This document shows, piece after piece, positions 5,591 to 12,002 of a DNA stretch of 12,002 nt (the first letter of the stretch is position 1; each line of letters opens with the position of its first letter). The notes beneath the pieces were generated by a model. That model worked only from the letters and a program-made list of their open reading frames with translations, ran no database searches and had not been told where the DNA came from. The translations under genes were made by a program, and so were the position numbers. The stretch comes from an uncultured Bacilli bacterium (GTDB lineage: Bacteria; Bacillota_I; Bacilli_A; RF39; UBA660): the NCBI GenBank assembly GCA_934096785.1, contig CAKONA010000013.1:1-12002 (forward strand), read 5' to 3'.

Positions 5591-7933
5591 TTACCATTTC
5601 CAGTTTTTAATTTCTGGCATGTCTTCTCCATATTCATGGATGTATTCTTTATGTTCAATTAGTTTGTTTTTACACCATTCTGTTAGGTCTGATGCTTTAT
5701 TACCAAGCTGCGGTAAATATTTAAGAGCATCTATTACTAAGTTAAATCTATCTAGTTTGTTTTGTACTTTCATATCGAATGTTGTAGTGATTGTACCTTC
5801 TTCGATGTATCCATGAACGTGCATATTTTTGTTATCTCTTTTGTATGCTAGTTGATGTATAAGATTTGGATATCCATGGAATGCGAATATTATTGGTTTA
5901 TTTTTTGTGAATATACTATTGTATTCATCATTATCTAGTCCATGAGGATGATTTTCTGGACTTTCTAGTTTCATTAGGTCTACTACGTTTACTACTCTTA
6001 TTTTTAATTTTGGAAAGTTTTCTCTTAGTATTTTAGTAGCGGCTAAAACTTCTATTGTTGGTGTTTCACCTGCGCATGCCATTACTAGGTCTGGTTCTTT
6101 TCCTTCATCGTTACTTGCGAATTTCCATATACCAAGTCCTTTAGTACAATGTTTTATTGCTTCATCCATTGTTAACCATTGTGGTCTTGGATGTTTTGAT
6201 GCGACGATTACATTTATATAGTTTTTACTTCTAATGCAGTGGTCAAAGCATGATATTAATGTATTCGTGTCAGGTGGTAAGTATATTCTTACGATATCTG
6301 CTTTCTTTGTTACGATATGGTTTAGGAATCCTGGATCTTGATGTGTAAAACCATTGTGATCTTGTTGCCATACATATGAAGAAAGAATGTAGTTTAATGA
6401 TGAAATGTCTCTTCTCCATGGAAGACTCTTTGTTACTTTTAACCATTTAGCGTGTTGGCTTGCCATTGAATCAACTATTCTTATGAATGCTTCGTAGCTG
6501 TGGATAAATCCATGTCTTCCAGTTAAAAGGTAACCTTCTAGCATTCCTTCACATAAGTGTTCTGATAGGACTGAATCTATTACTCTTCCATATGGATTAA
6601 TGAACTCATCATAGTCGTATCTAATTCCATTCCATTGTCTATTTGTTACTTCAAATACATGGTTTAATCTATTTGAAAGTGCTTCATCTGGTCCGAATAT
6701 TCTAAAATTCTTTTTATCTTCGTTTAGTTTTATAATGTCTCTTATGAACTTACCTAGTTCCATCATATCTTGGCTTGTTACTTCACCGGGACTCTTTATG
6801 TCAAGAGCATAGTCTCTAAAATCTGGAATGTTTAATTCTTGAAGTAGTTTTCCTCCATTAGTGTGTGGATTCATACCCATTCTTTTGTCGCCTTTTGGAG
6901 CTAATTCTTTTAGTTCTCTTTTAAGTGTTCCATTTTCATCAAATAGTTCTTCTGGTTTATAGCTTTTCATCCATGCTTCTAGTACTTCTACATTTTCTGG
7001 ATGTTCTTTGTTAACAGTGATTGGTACTTGATGTGATCTAAATGTTCCTTCAATTTGTTTTCCATCTATTATTTTTGGTCCACCCCAACCTTTTGGTGTT
7101 TTTAATATTATCATTGGGAATGTAGCTCTTTTATTAAGTCTTGTTTTGTCTTTTATGATTTCAATGTCTCTTATACATTTATCTAGTGTGCTTGCCATTT
7201 TTTCATGTAGTTTTGCTGTTGTGTTTGCTTCTACTATATAAGGGTCCCATCCGCATCCTTCAAAGAATTTAATTAGTTCATCTTCTGGCATTCTTGCGAA
7301 TATTGTTGGGTTTGCGATTTTATATCCATTTAGATGTAGAATCGGAAGAACTATTCCATCTGTAAGTGGATTTAGGATTTTATTTAGGTGCCAAGATGCT
7401 GCGAGTGGTCCTGTTTCTGCTTCTCCATCTCCAACTACACATGCTGCGATTAAGTCTGGATTATCAAGGACTGCTCCGAAAGCATGAGATAAACTGTATC
7501 CTAGTTCTCCTCCTTCATTGATACTACCAGGTGTTTCTGGAGCTACATGCGAACTTATTCCTCCTGGAAAACTAAATTGTTTAAATAATTTCTTCATACC
7601 ACTTTCATCTTCAGTGATACTTGGATATATTTCTGTGTAGCTTCCTTCAAGATAAGTGTTTGCTACCATTGCTTGTCCACCATGACCTGGTCCTGATATA
7701 TAAATCATATCTAAATTATTCTTCTTAATTATTCTATTTAGATGAACATAAATAAAGTTTTGACCAGGAGCTGTTCCCCAGTGGCCTACTACATTTGGTT
7801 TAATATGTTCAAGAGTTAGTTTCTCTTTTAAAAGAGGATTATCTTTTAAATAGAGTTGTCCCACTGATAAGTAGTTACATGCTCTATAATATGCATCTAT
7901 TCTTTTTAATTCTATATCACTTAGTGTTTTCAT
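5591..7933 (-). CDS. xfp: Xylulose-5-phosphate/fructose-6-phosphate phosphoketolase
   Basis: This is a 780-residue thiamine-diphosphate enzyme of full family length (about 790). It splits xylulose 5-phosphate (and usually fructose 6-phosphate) with phosphate into acetyl phosphate plus glyceraldehyde 3-phosphate (or erythrose 4-phosphate). This is the key step of heterofermentative sugar use in the cytosol. Family landmarks are intact: GHWGTAPG (50-57), GPGHGGQ (81-87), the signature [15 protein letters not shown] (140-154), the cofactor motif GDGEAETGP (168-176) and HLNGYKI (200-206). The central and C-terminal transketolase-like domains also look complete. GGAGG nine bases or less before ATG 7933 fixes the start. 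A promoter is probable in the 54 bases to tsaE (TAAAAT at 7959-7954), but its -35 is poor. Acetate kinase, which would turn acetyl phosphate into ATP, is not in the window. Confidence 0.97.
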   Translation of the reverse strand: MKTLSDIELKRIDAYYRACNYLSVGQLYLKDNPLLKEKLTLEHIKPNVVGHWGTAPGQNFIYVHLNRIIKKNNLDMIYISGPGHGGQAMVANTYLEGSYTEIYPSITEDESGMKKLFKQFSFPGGISSHVAPETPGSINEGGELGYSLSHAFGAVLDNPDLIAACVVGDGEAETGPLAASWHLNKILNPLTDGIVLPILHLNGYKIANPTIFARMPEDELIKFFEGCGWDPYIVEANTTAKLHEKMASTLDKCIRDIEIIKDKTRLNKRATFPMIILKTPKGWGGPKIIDGKQIEGTFRSHQVPITVNKEHPENVEVLEAWMKSYKPEELFDENGTLKRELKELAPKGDKRMGMNPHTNGGKLLQELNIPDFRDYALDIKSPGEVTSQDMMELGKFIRDIIKLNEDKKNFRIFGPDEALSNRLNHVFEVTNRQWNGIRYDYDEFINPYGRVIDSVLSEHLCEGMLEGYLLTGRHGFIHSYEAFIRIVDSMASQHAKWLKVTKSLPWRRDISSLNYILSSYVWQQDHNGFTHQDPGFLNHIVTKKADIVRIYLPPDTNTLISCFDHCIRSKNYINVIVASKHPRPQWLTMDEAIKHCTKGLGIWKFASNDEGKEPDLVMACAGETPTIEVLAATKILRENFPKLKIRVVNVVDLMKLESPENHPHGLDNDEYNSIFTKNKPIIFAFHGYPNLIHQLAYKRDNKNMHVHGYIEEGTITTTFDMKVQNKLDRFNLVIDALKYLPQLGNKASDLTEWCKNKLIEHKEYIHEYGEDMPEIKNWKW

Positions 7934-7974
7934 TATTGCCTCCTATTATATATATTTTACAATAAATCTTACTG

Positions 7975-8002
7975 AAAAAAAAGAGTTCTATAAAACTCTT
8001 TC
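7975..8002 (-). terminator. Intrinsic terminator at the end of tsaE
   Basis: On the minus strand a stem AAGAGTT/AACTCTT with a six-base loop (TTATAG, which contains the stop codon) is followed by a run of T. The 5' arm is the coding sequence for the last residues of TsaE. It separates tsaE from xfp. Confidence 0.8.
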
Positions 8003-8440
8003 ACATAAATCTTCATATTTACTACCATGAGGTGTTATTACTAAACTTCTTGTGTTTTCATCAATCATTTTGAATTTGATGTCTAATCTGTTCTTAGGTA
8101 AGATGTCTTCGATTAAATCAGCCCACTCTATTATACAAACGCCACGTTTAGTGAAGTATTCTTCTATACCGATGTCTTGTTTAACATCACTAAGACGATA
8201 TACGTCCATATGAAACATTGTCATTTCTCCACCATCATATTCCTTAATAATATTAAATGTAGGAGATGTAATATTTTCATTTATACCTAGTGCTTGCGCG
8301 AAGGCTTTGGCAAAAACTGTTTTACCACTACCTAAATCTCCGATAAGACATATTACCATATTAGGAAATTTTTCTGACTCAATATTTTGAGCTATTTCGA
8401 TTGTTTCATCTTCTGAATAAGTTGTTATTTTATATTGCAT
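7988..8440 (-). CDS. tsaE: tRNA t6A biosynthesis ATPase TsaE
   Basis: TsaE (YjeE) is the P-loop ATPase that works with TsaB and TsaD in making N6-threonylcarbamoyladenosine at position 37 of ANN-decoding tRNAs. The protein shows the Walker A motif GDLGSGKT, the typical TSPTFNI segment, FHMDVYRL and CIIEWAD, in the order expected for the family. Length from the chosen start is 150 residues, which is normal. Two ATGs further upstream (8458, 8452) are in frame, but the probable -10 box covers 8462-8457, so 8458 would lie inside the promoter. ATG 8440 has GGTGAT just before it, and the product begins MQYKITTYS, as is usual. The gene stands without tsaB or rimI next to it. A terminator overlaps its stop. 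Confidence 0.94.
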   Translation of the reverse strand: MQYKITTYSEDETIEIAQNIESEKFPNMVICLIGDLGSGKTVFAKAFAQALGINENITSPTFNIIKEYDGGEMTMFHMDVYRLSDVKQDIGIEEYFTKRGVCIIEWADLIEDILPKNRLDIKFKMIDENTRSLVITPHGSKYEDLCERVL

Positions 8441-8456
8441 ATATATCACCATATTC

Positions 8457-8486
8457 ATTGTATCATTAATAGAAAAATATATACAA
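8457..8486 (-). promoter_or_regulatory. Sigma-A type promoter of tsaE
   Basis: The -35 is TTGTAT (8486-8481), the spacer is 18 bases, and the -10 is TACAAT (8462-8457). The predicted start point, about 8450, leaves a leader of about ten bases before ATG 8440. Confidence 0.55.
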
Positions 8487-8500
8487 GTATTTTTGTATAT
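8479..8500. repeat. Perfect AT-rich inverted repeat in the tsaE/cotJ divergent region
   Basis: ATATACAA and TTGTATAT (8-bp arms, six-base centre) form a perfect inverted repeat. The left arm contains the -35 box of tsaE. It could be an operator or only a chance palindrome in AT-rich DNA; no T tract follows that would make it a terminator. Confidence 0.4.
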
Positions 8501-8528
8501 TTTACATTTTCTTGATTAAGTAGTCTAT

Positions 8529-8556
8529 ACGTTAGTATTTTTAATTACATACAATA
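8529..8556 (+). promoter_or_regulatory. Sporulation (SigE/SigK-like) promoter of the cotJ operon
   Basis: CATACAATA (8548-8556) matches the SigE -10 consensus CATACAMT and also the SigK form CATAnnnTA. An AC (8529-8530), the core of the SigK -35, lies 17 bases upstream. The SigE-type -35 match (ATACGTT at 8527-8533) is partial. In Bacillus subtilis the cotJ operon is read by SigE in the mother cell, so the match fits the genes below. Confidence 0.5.
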
Positions 8557-8574
8557 GTCTAGGAGGAAGATAAA

Positions 8575-9063
8575 ATGTTATATGATGAAAATAATAATTA
8601 TTTTGTTGTTTCAAATGAGACAGAATATGAGTATGATATAGATAAATATGTTAATAAGAGTAAGTATAATGATATAGATATAAATATAGATAGTATTAAT
8701 TTTAATAGAGATGAGAGTCTTTATGAAGTGTATGAAGGATTTAATAAGGGTAATATGTTTAAGGATATGTATTCTAAGTATAAGAATCATGTTTATAAGA
8801 TGAAGGTTAGTAATGAAAGAGATATGTTGCTTTATAAGATTCAGATGTATAATTTTGCGATTAAGGATATGAATTTGTATTTAGATATTCATCCAGATGA
8901 TAAGAAGATGCTTATGAAGTTCCATGAGTATAAGAAAATGTATATTGAACTTAAAAATAAGTATGAAGGCGTGTATGGTCCTTTATGTGTGAATGATGTT
9001 GTTAGTGAAGTTAAATGGACTTGGATAGATAATCCTTGGCCTTGGGATAAGGGAGGTAACTAG
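8575..9063 (+). CDS. cotJB: Spore coat protein CotJB with CotJA-like N-terminal segment
   Basis: This is a 162-residue protein. The last 85 or so residues are CotJB-like: helix ERDMLLYKIQMYNFAIKDMN, then LYLDIHPDDKKML, YGPLCVNDV and the tryptophan-rich tail WTWIDNPWPW. The whole of B. subtilis CotJB is about that size (87 aa). The extra N-terminal half is Asp/Asn/Tyr-rich. At about 49-70 it contains LYEVYEGFNKGNMFKDMYSKYK, which in part resembles the GTLFpeLY-PY-type core of CotJA. The gene therefore looks like a fusion of CotJA-like and CotJB segments. AGGAGG (8561-8566) lies eight bases before the ATG. It is the first gene of a two-gene operon; the ribosome binding site of cotJC lies inside its last codons. 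It should act in the inner spore coat with CotJC. The fusion reading is by eye. Confidence 0.85.
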   Translation: MLYDENNNYFVVSNETEYEYDIDKYVNKSKYNDIDINIDSINFNRDESLYEVYEGFNKGNMFKDMYSKYKNHVYKMKVSNERDMLLYKIQMYNFAIKDMNLYLDIHPDDKKMLMKFHEYKKMYIELKNKYEGVYGPLCVNDVVSEVKWTWIDNPWPWDKGGN

Positions 9064-9064
9064 T

Positions 9065-9622
9065 ATGTTTAAGTATGAAAAAACACTTGAGTATCCAGTT
9101 AATATAAGAAAAAAAGATATTAAGATGGCGAAGATGCTTATTACTCAAGTTGGTGGAAGTGATGGTGAACTTGGTGCTTCTTTAAGGTATTTGATGCAGA
9201 GGTTTACGATGCCTGATGAGAGAGGTAAAGCATTATTATCAGATATTGGTACTGAGGAGCTTGGTCATGTTGAAATGATATGTACGATGGTTAGTCAATT
9301 ACTTAAGGATGCTAGTGTTGATGAGTTAAAGAAGAATGGACTTGAAGGGTGGTATACTTCTCATAAAAAAGGAATATTTCCATTTAATCAAGATGGTATT
9401 CCATTTACCGCTGCTTATATAGCTTCAACTGGAGATGCAATAGTTGACTTACAAGAAGATATGGCTGCTGAAGAGAAAGCAAGAGCCACTTACGAAAACT
9501 TAATGGATTTAACTGATGATGAGAGTTTACTTGCTCCACTTAGTTTTCTAAGGCAAAGAGAGATAGTGCACTTTAATAGATTTAAAGAATTACATGATTA
9601 TTATAAGAAAAAAGGATATTAG
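9065..9622 (+). CDS. cotJC: Spore coat protein CotJC, manganese-catalase family
   Basis: This is a 185-residue four-helix protein of the manganese-catalase family, close in length to CotJC of Bacillus (189). The residues expected to hold the dimanganese site are all present: E35 (GELGA), E65 and H68 (TEELGHVEM), E136 (AAEEKA) and H169 (EIVHF). Hydrogen peroxide breakdown is thus possible, though for coat-bound CotJC it is only partly proven in other species. No signal peptide is present; coat proteins of this kind assemble from the mother-cell cytoplasm. GGGAGG (9051-9056) sits inside the end of cotJB, and the ATG follows the cotJB stop by one base. The stop TAG overlaps the stop of the convergent ABC permease by four bases. 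Confidence 0.95.
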   Translation: MFKYEKTLEYPVNIRKKDIKMAKMLITQVGGSDGELGASLRYLMQRFTMPDERGKALLSDIGTEELGHVEMICTMVSQLLKDASVDELKKNGLEGWYTSHKKGIFPFNQDGIPFTAAYIASTGDAIVDLQEDMAAEEKARATYENLMDLTDDESLLAPLSFLRQREIVHFNRFKELHDYYKKKGY

Positions 9623-9639
9623 CTTCTAATATCTTTTTT
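9608..9639. terminator. Bidirectional terminator shared by cotJC and the ABC operon
   Basis: A stem GATATTA/TAATATC with a five-base loop is flanked by an A run on the left and six T on the right, so it works on both strands. The stop codons of both convergent genes (9619-9622) lie inside the hairpin. Confidence 0.8.
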
Positions 9640-10323
9640 ATTAAATATAATGATACCTAATATGAAGAATAAAATTGTGTATATGGTATTTACTAGTATT
9701 GACTTTTTTAATGAAAGACTCGTACCAAGTGTATCATTGATAAAGTCAACTTTACTTATCATGTTTAAATCAATATAAGGAAGAAATGTGTATTCTAAAA
9801 ATTTAATGTTAGTAAGTGATAATAACTCAAAGAGTGTGAAACCAAATGTTAATAACAATATAGTTATTCCTGATATTAGAGATGGTGATTTTATAATTGT
9901 TGATAACATTAGTATAATTACTGAGACTAAGGTTAATGATTGTGAATAACTTATATATTTTAGAGTAAAGTTTACACTTAATTTATGTGTCAATAGTGTG
10001 TAAATTGTCAAATTGTGTAATAAAATGCTATAAAGTGTCAGAATAATTGTTAATAACTTTGATATATAGACTTTTGTTCTTTTTACTGGTTTTGTGAGGT
10101 ATATTCTAAATGTTCCTTTGGTATATTCACTTGACACAATTGAACAAAATATGATTGACAAAACTACACCCACAAAAGGTAAAAGTGAAAGTATAAATTC
10201 TTCTGTTATAGTGTGTTTGTTTACATAGTAGTAAACCATTATTGAAAGTGAAAATACTAGGTGTGAACATATAAATTTAAGCCTTCCTAGTTTAATAAAT
10301 TCATTTTTAATTAGTCTTATCAT
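9619..10323 (-). CDS. ABC-2 type exporter permease
   Basis: This is a permease of about 234 residues with six predicted membrane helices. It begins MIRLIKNEFIKLGRLK, the amphipathic start seen in BcrB-like ABC-2 permeases that export peptides or antibiotics. After the second helix comes SSEYTKGTFRIYLTKPVKRTKVYISK, the cytoplasmic coupling region (EYTKGT) that contacts the ATPase. ATG 10323 is preferred over an in-frame TTG at 10335; either lies within the last codons of the ATPase gene (a 17-base overlap for the ATG), so translation is coupled. The end of the gene is built into a shared terminator with cotJC. The substrate is unknown. No two-component system or immunity gene is visible next to it. 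Confidence 0.85.
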   Translation of the reverse strand: MIRLIKNEFIKLGRLKFICSHLVFSLSIMVYYYVNKHTITEEFILSLLPFVGVVLSIIFCSIVSSEYTKGTFRIYLTKPVKRTKVYISKLLTIILTLYSILLHNLTIYTLLTHKLSVNFTLKYISYSQSLTLVSVIILMLSTIIKSPSLISGITILLLTFGFTLFELLSLTNIKFLEYTFLPYIDLNMISKVDFINDTLGTSLSLKKSILVNTIYTILFFILGIIIFNKKDIRS

Positions 10324-11191
10324 TAGATTTACCAATCATTTTGAAGAAGTCTCGTTCTAATGTGTTTGAGCTTTCACTGATTCTGTAGACATTTATATTG
10401 TTTAAGACTAGTTCTTTGTTGATTAAACTTATCGTGTCATCTGTTTCACAGACTTCTAGGTTTTCATTAACACAATAGTCTTTGATAAGAAGTCTTGCTT
10501 TTGAAAAATCATCTACTTCGAATACTATGTTTTTCTTGTTGTCAGTTTTCTTTATTTTGATACTGTCGACTGTACCATTGTTGATAAATATTATCTTAGA
10601 GCATATTTCTTCAATGTCACTAAGCATGTGTGATGAGATGATAATTGTTGTGTCTTTTAGTTCTTTAAGCATCTTCATTATGTCTTTTACGCCTTCTCTA
10701 TCTAAACCATTTGTTGGTTCATCTAATATTAGTATTTTAGGTTTATTAATTAGTGAGGATGCGATACCAAGTCTTTCTTTCATACCTAGAGAATATGTTT
10801 TGAACTTTCTTCCTAAATATTTTTCCATTTCTACTATACGAACTATTTCTTCAACTGTACCCTCATCTACTCCTTTGAACATTGTTTTAAATAGTTCTAG
10901 ATTCTTTTTGCCAGATAGATTGTTATAAAGGTCAGGATTTTCAATTAAAGTTCCTACCATTGACATAGCTTTTTCATAATCATTCTTTAGGTTGTAATTA
11001 TAATAATAAATTTCTCCTTCATCATAACTATAAAGACCTGTTAGAATCTTTAATAAAGTTGATTTACCTGCGCCATTCTTACCAACAAGGCCTACTATTT
11101 CATTTTCATAGATGTCAAAACTTACCTTATCTAGTATCTTCTTTCTACCAATTGTTTTACTTATGTTTCTTACTGTTATTGCTTTTTTCAT
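10307..11191 (-). CDS. ABC transporter ATP-binding protein (BcrA-like)
   Basis: This is a 294-residue ATPase, full length for the BcrA/bacitracin-resistance type. From ATG 11191 it shows Walker A GKNGAGKS (37-44), IENPDLYNNLSG in the Q-loop zone, the signature YSLGMKERL (133-141, the family variant of LSGGQ), Walker B ILILDEPTNGLD (153-164) and the switch His in SSH (188). About 85 further residues form a C-terminal regulatory part. AAGGGA lies just before ATG 11191. A longer reading from 11260 is ruled out because it would start upstream of the promoter. It pairs with the permease gene that overlaps its 3' end. Such pairs usually export peptides or antimicrobials, or give resistance to them; this is family knowledge, not proof. 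Confidence 0.95.
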   Translation of the reverse strand: MKKAITVRNISKTIGRKKILDKVSFDIYENEIVGLVGKNGAGKSTLLKILTGLYSYDEGEIYYYNYNLKNDYEKAMSMVGTLIENPDLYNNLSGKKNLELFKTMFKGVDEGTVEEIVRIVEMEKYLGRKFKTYSLGMKERLGIASSLINKPKILILDEPTNGLDREGVKDIMKMLKELKDTTIIISSHMLSDIEEICSKIIFINNGTVDSIKIKKTDNKKNIVFEVDDFSKARLLIKDYCVNENLEVCETDDTISLINKELVLNNINVYRISESSNTLERDFFKMIGKSNDKTN

Positions 11192-11216
11192 AATTTTTCC
11201 CTTCTTTCTGATTTGT

Positions 11217-11245
11217 ATCATACATGATAAGGAAATAGAGTGCAA
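11217..11245 (-). promoter_or_regulatory. Sigma-A type promoter of the ABC operon
   Basis: The -35 is TTGCAC (11245-11240), the spacer is 17 bases, and the -10 is TATGAT (11222-11217). It starts transcription about 20 bases before ATG 11191. Confidence 0.7.
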
Positions 11246-11251
11246 ATTGGT

Positions 11252-11264
11252 AAAATTCAATTTT
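11252..11264. repeat. 13-bp palindrome, copy 1 (next to the ABC promoter)
   Basis: AAAATTCAATTTT is a perfect palindrome around a central base. It abuts the upstream side of the -35 box of the ABC operon, a position suited to an activator or repressor. An identical copy lies at 11339-11351. Confidence 0.5.
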
Positions 11265-11338
11265 GAAGGGTAAAAAATGCATTAAAAAAGAAAATTCCTC
11301 TAGGAGAAAATACTCGTTTCAAAAGGGTTTTTCTTACG

Positions 11339-11351
11339 AAAATTCAATTTT
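11339..11351. repeat. 13-bp palindrome, copy 2
   Basis: This is identical to the copy at 11252-11264, 87 bases away, in the 3' region of the Clp-like gene. The 110 or so bases around it contain no ORF with a start codon and no clear terminator. Confidence 0.5.
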
Positions 11352-11379
11352 ACATATTTTTAAAAAATTTATTAGTTTT

Positions 11380-12002
11380 TTACATATCATTAAAATCTAT
11401 ATTTTCTTCAGCTAGTATGTCTTTGAATAGCTCTTTGAATTTAGCTATTTCTTTTACTTTAGCATCTTCGTATATTACTTTTGTTCTACATATTGCTTTA
11501 TAGAAATGTTTCATTTTAACTACTGGACTATTTTCATATGATGCTAGTGAGAATGCACTCATTACGATAGTTAATGCTACATCTGGATAACGGTTACCTA
11601 TTTCATATATTCTTTTGTATTCATCTGTCATTTGAACAATGAATCTAAATATTTTTTCTTTTAAGTAATCTGTGTATTCTAGTTTAACACCTGTTCTTTT
11701 TTCATATTTAGGATAGGTACCCATTAGTATTTGAGTACACTCATCTTCGTTAGGTTCGTTTACATCAACTTTTAAGAAACGTCTTAGGAATGCTCTATCT
11801 CTTAATATATATGCTTCATACTCTTCATATGTAGTTGCACCTATCATTTTAATATCTCCACGATCTAGTCCTGGTTTTAACATGTTAGCAAAATCTATGC
11901 TCATGTTTGAAGTGTTTCTATTAACAAGAAGATGTATTTCATCTATAAATAATATTATGTTCTTTTTAGTTTTAAGTTCATCTACTAAAAGTTGAAGTCT
12001 AT
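11380..12002 (-). CDS. AAA+ ATPase of ClpA/ClpB type, single-domain C-terminus (5' end outside window)
   Basis: The frame is open to the right edge: 206 residues are visible, and the true start lies outside. The visible part matches the first ATPase domain of ClpA/B/C proteins: Walker B ILFIDEIH (visible 16-23), LKPGLDRGDIKMIGATT (41-57, ending in sensor 1), the arginine-finger zone FLRRF (71-75) and the helical lid with NRYPDVA (136-142), where the family has RxxPDKAID. After the lid the protein runs only about 65 residues and stops at TAA, so there is no middle coiled coil or second AAA domain as in true ClpB/ClpC. A methionine at 11904 would begin inside the domain and is not a start. It could be a Clp-like unfoldase or a specialised single-ring ATPase. 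Confidence 0.87.
   Translation of the reverse strand, partial: RLQLLVDELKTKKNIILFIDEIHLLVNRNTSNMSIDFANMLKPGLDRGDIKMIGATTYEEYEAYILRDRAFLRRFLKVDVNEPNEDECTQILMGTYPKYEKRTGVKLEYTDYLKEKIFRFIVQMTDEYKRIYEIGNRYPDVALTIVMSAFSLASYENSPVVKMKHFYKAICRTKVIYEDAKVKEIAKFKELFKDILAEENIDFNDM

Noticed and set aside
10482..10928. Plus-strand ORF of 148 codons
   Set aside because: It is antisense to the ABC ATPase, whose motifs are complete; no ribosome binding site.
11191..11260. Longer N-terminus of the ABC ATPase from 11260
   Set aside because: That start lies upstream of the consensus promoter (11245-11217), and the extra residues do not look like an ABC protein.
1..12002. TGA read as tryptophan (Mycoplasma code)
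   Set aside because: Trp positions in the genes checked use TGG, and reading through TGA is not needed for any gene.
1..12002. CRISPR, tRNA, rRNA, IS elements, prophage
   Set aside because: No repeat-spacer array, cloverleaf-like sequence, transposase or phage gene was found.

Overview
The window is AT-rich DNA of a low-GC Gram-positive bacterium, most likely an uncultured gut Bacilli/Erysipelotrichia-like or RF39-like Bacillota. That placement is an inference, from four things: strong Shine-Dalgarno sites, sigma-A style promoters, a meso-diaminopimelate-type MurE, and spore-coat CotJ homologues. All 13 genes whose ends are visible stop with TAA (8) or TAG (5), never TGA. Tryptophan is written TGG in the codons checked, so the standard code applies. 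There is no rRNA, tRNA, CRISPR array or transposase.

Left part (1-2476, all minus strand). A small operon of two unrecognised proteins (180 and 72 aa) ends in an intrinsic terminator. An EamA/DMT-family permease follows. Last comes a secreted protein with a SipW-type signal segment, cut by the window edge. A run of eight G lies between the -35-like and -10 boxes of that last gene, the classical layout of a phase-variable promoter.

Middle part (2451-5590, plus strand). murE stands alone with its own promoter and terminator. A 307-bp gap holds a candidate short minus-strand transcript. After it come two adjacent genes for Tim44-like proteins that both end in a four-cysteine zinc ribbon. The first looks soluble; the second has a signal segment, a Gly-rich loop and a transmembrane anchor. 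They look like partners and are the least-described unit here.

Right part. Xylulose-5-phosphate phosphoketolase (xfp) and tsaE (tRNA t6A synthesis) lie on the minus strand. Divergent from tsaE is a two-gene cotJ operon: a protein that appears to fuse CotJA-like and CotJB segments, then CotJC, a manganese-catalase-like coat protein with all expected metal ligands. It is preceded by a -10 box matching the mother-cell sporulation sigma factors. Convergent with cotJC, and overlapping its stop codon, is a BcrA-type ABC exporter (ATPase plus permease). The right edge holds the C-terminal part of a ClpA/B-type AAA+ protein that ends after one ATPase domain.

Gene packing is tight. Several intrinsic terminators are formed partly by the last codons and stop codons of the genes they end.
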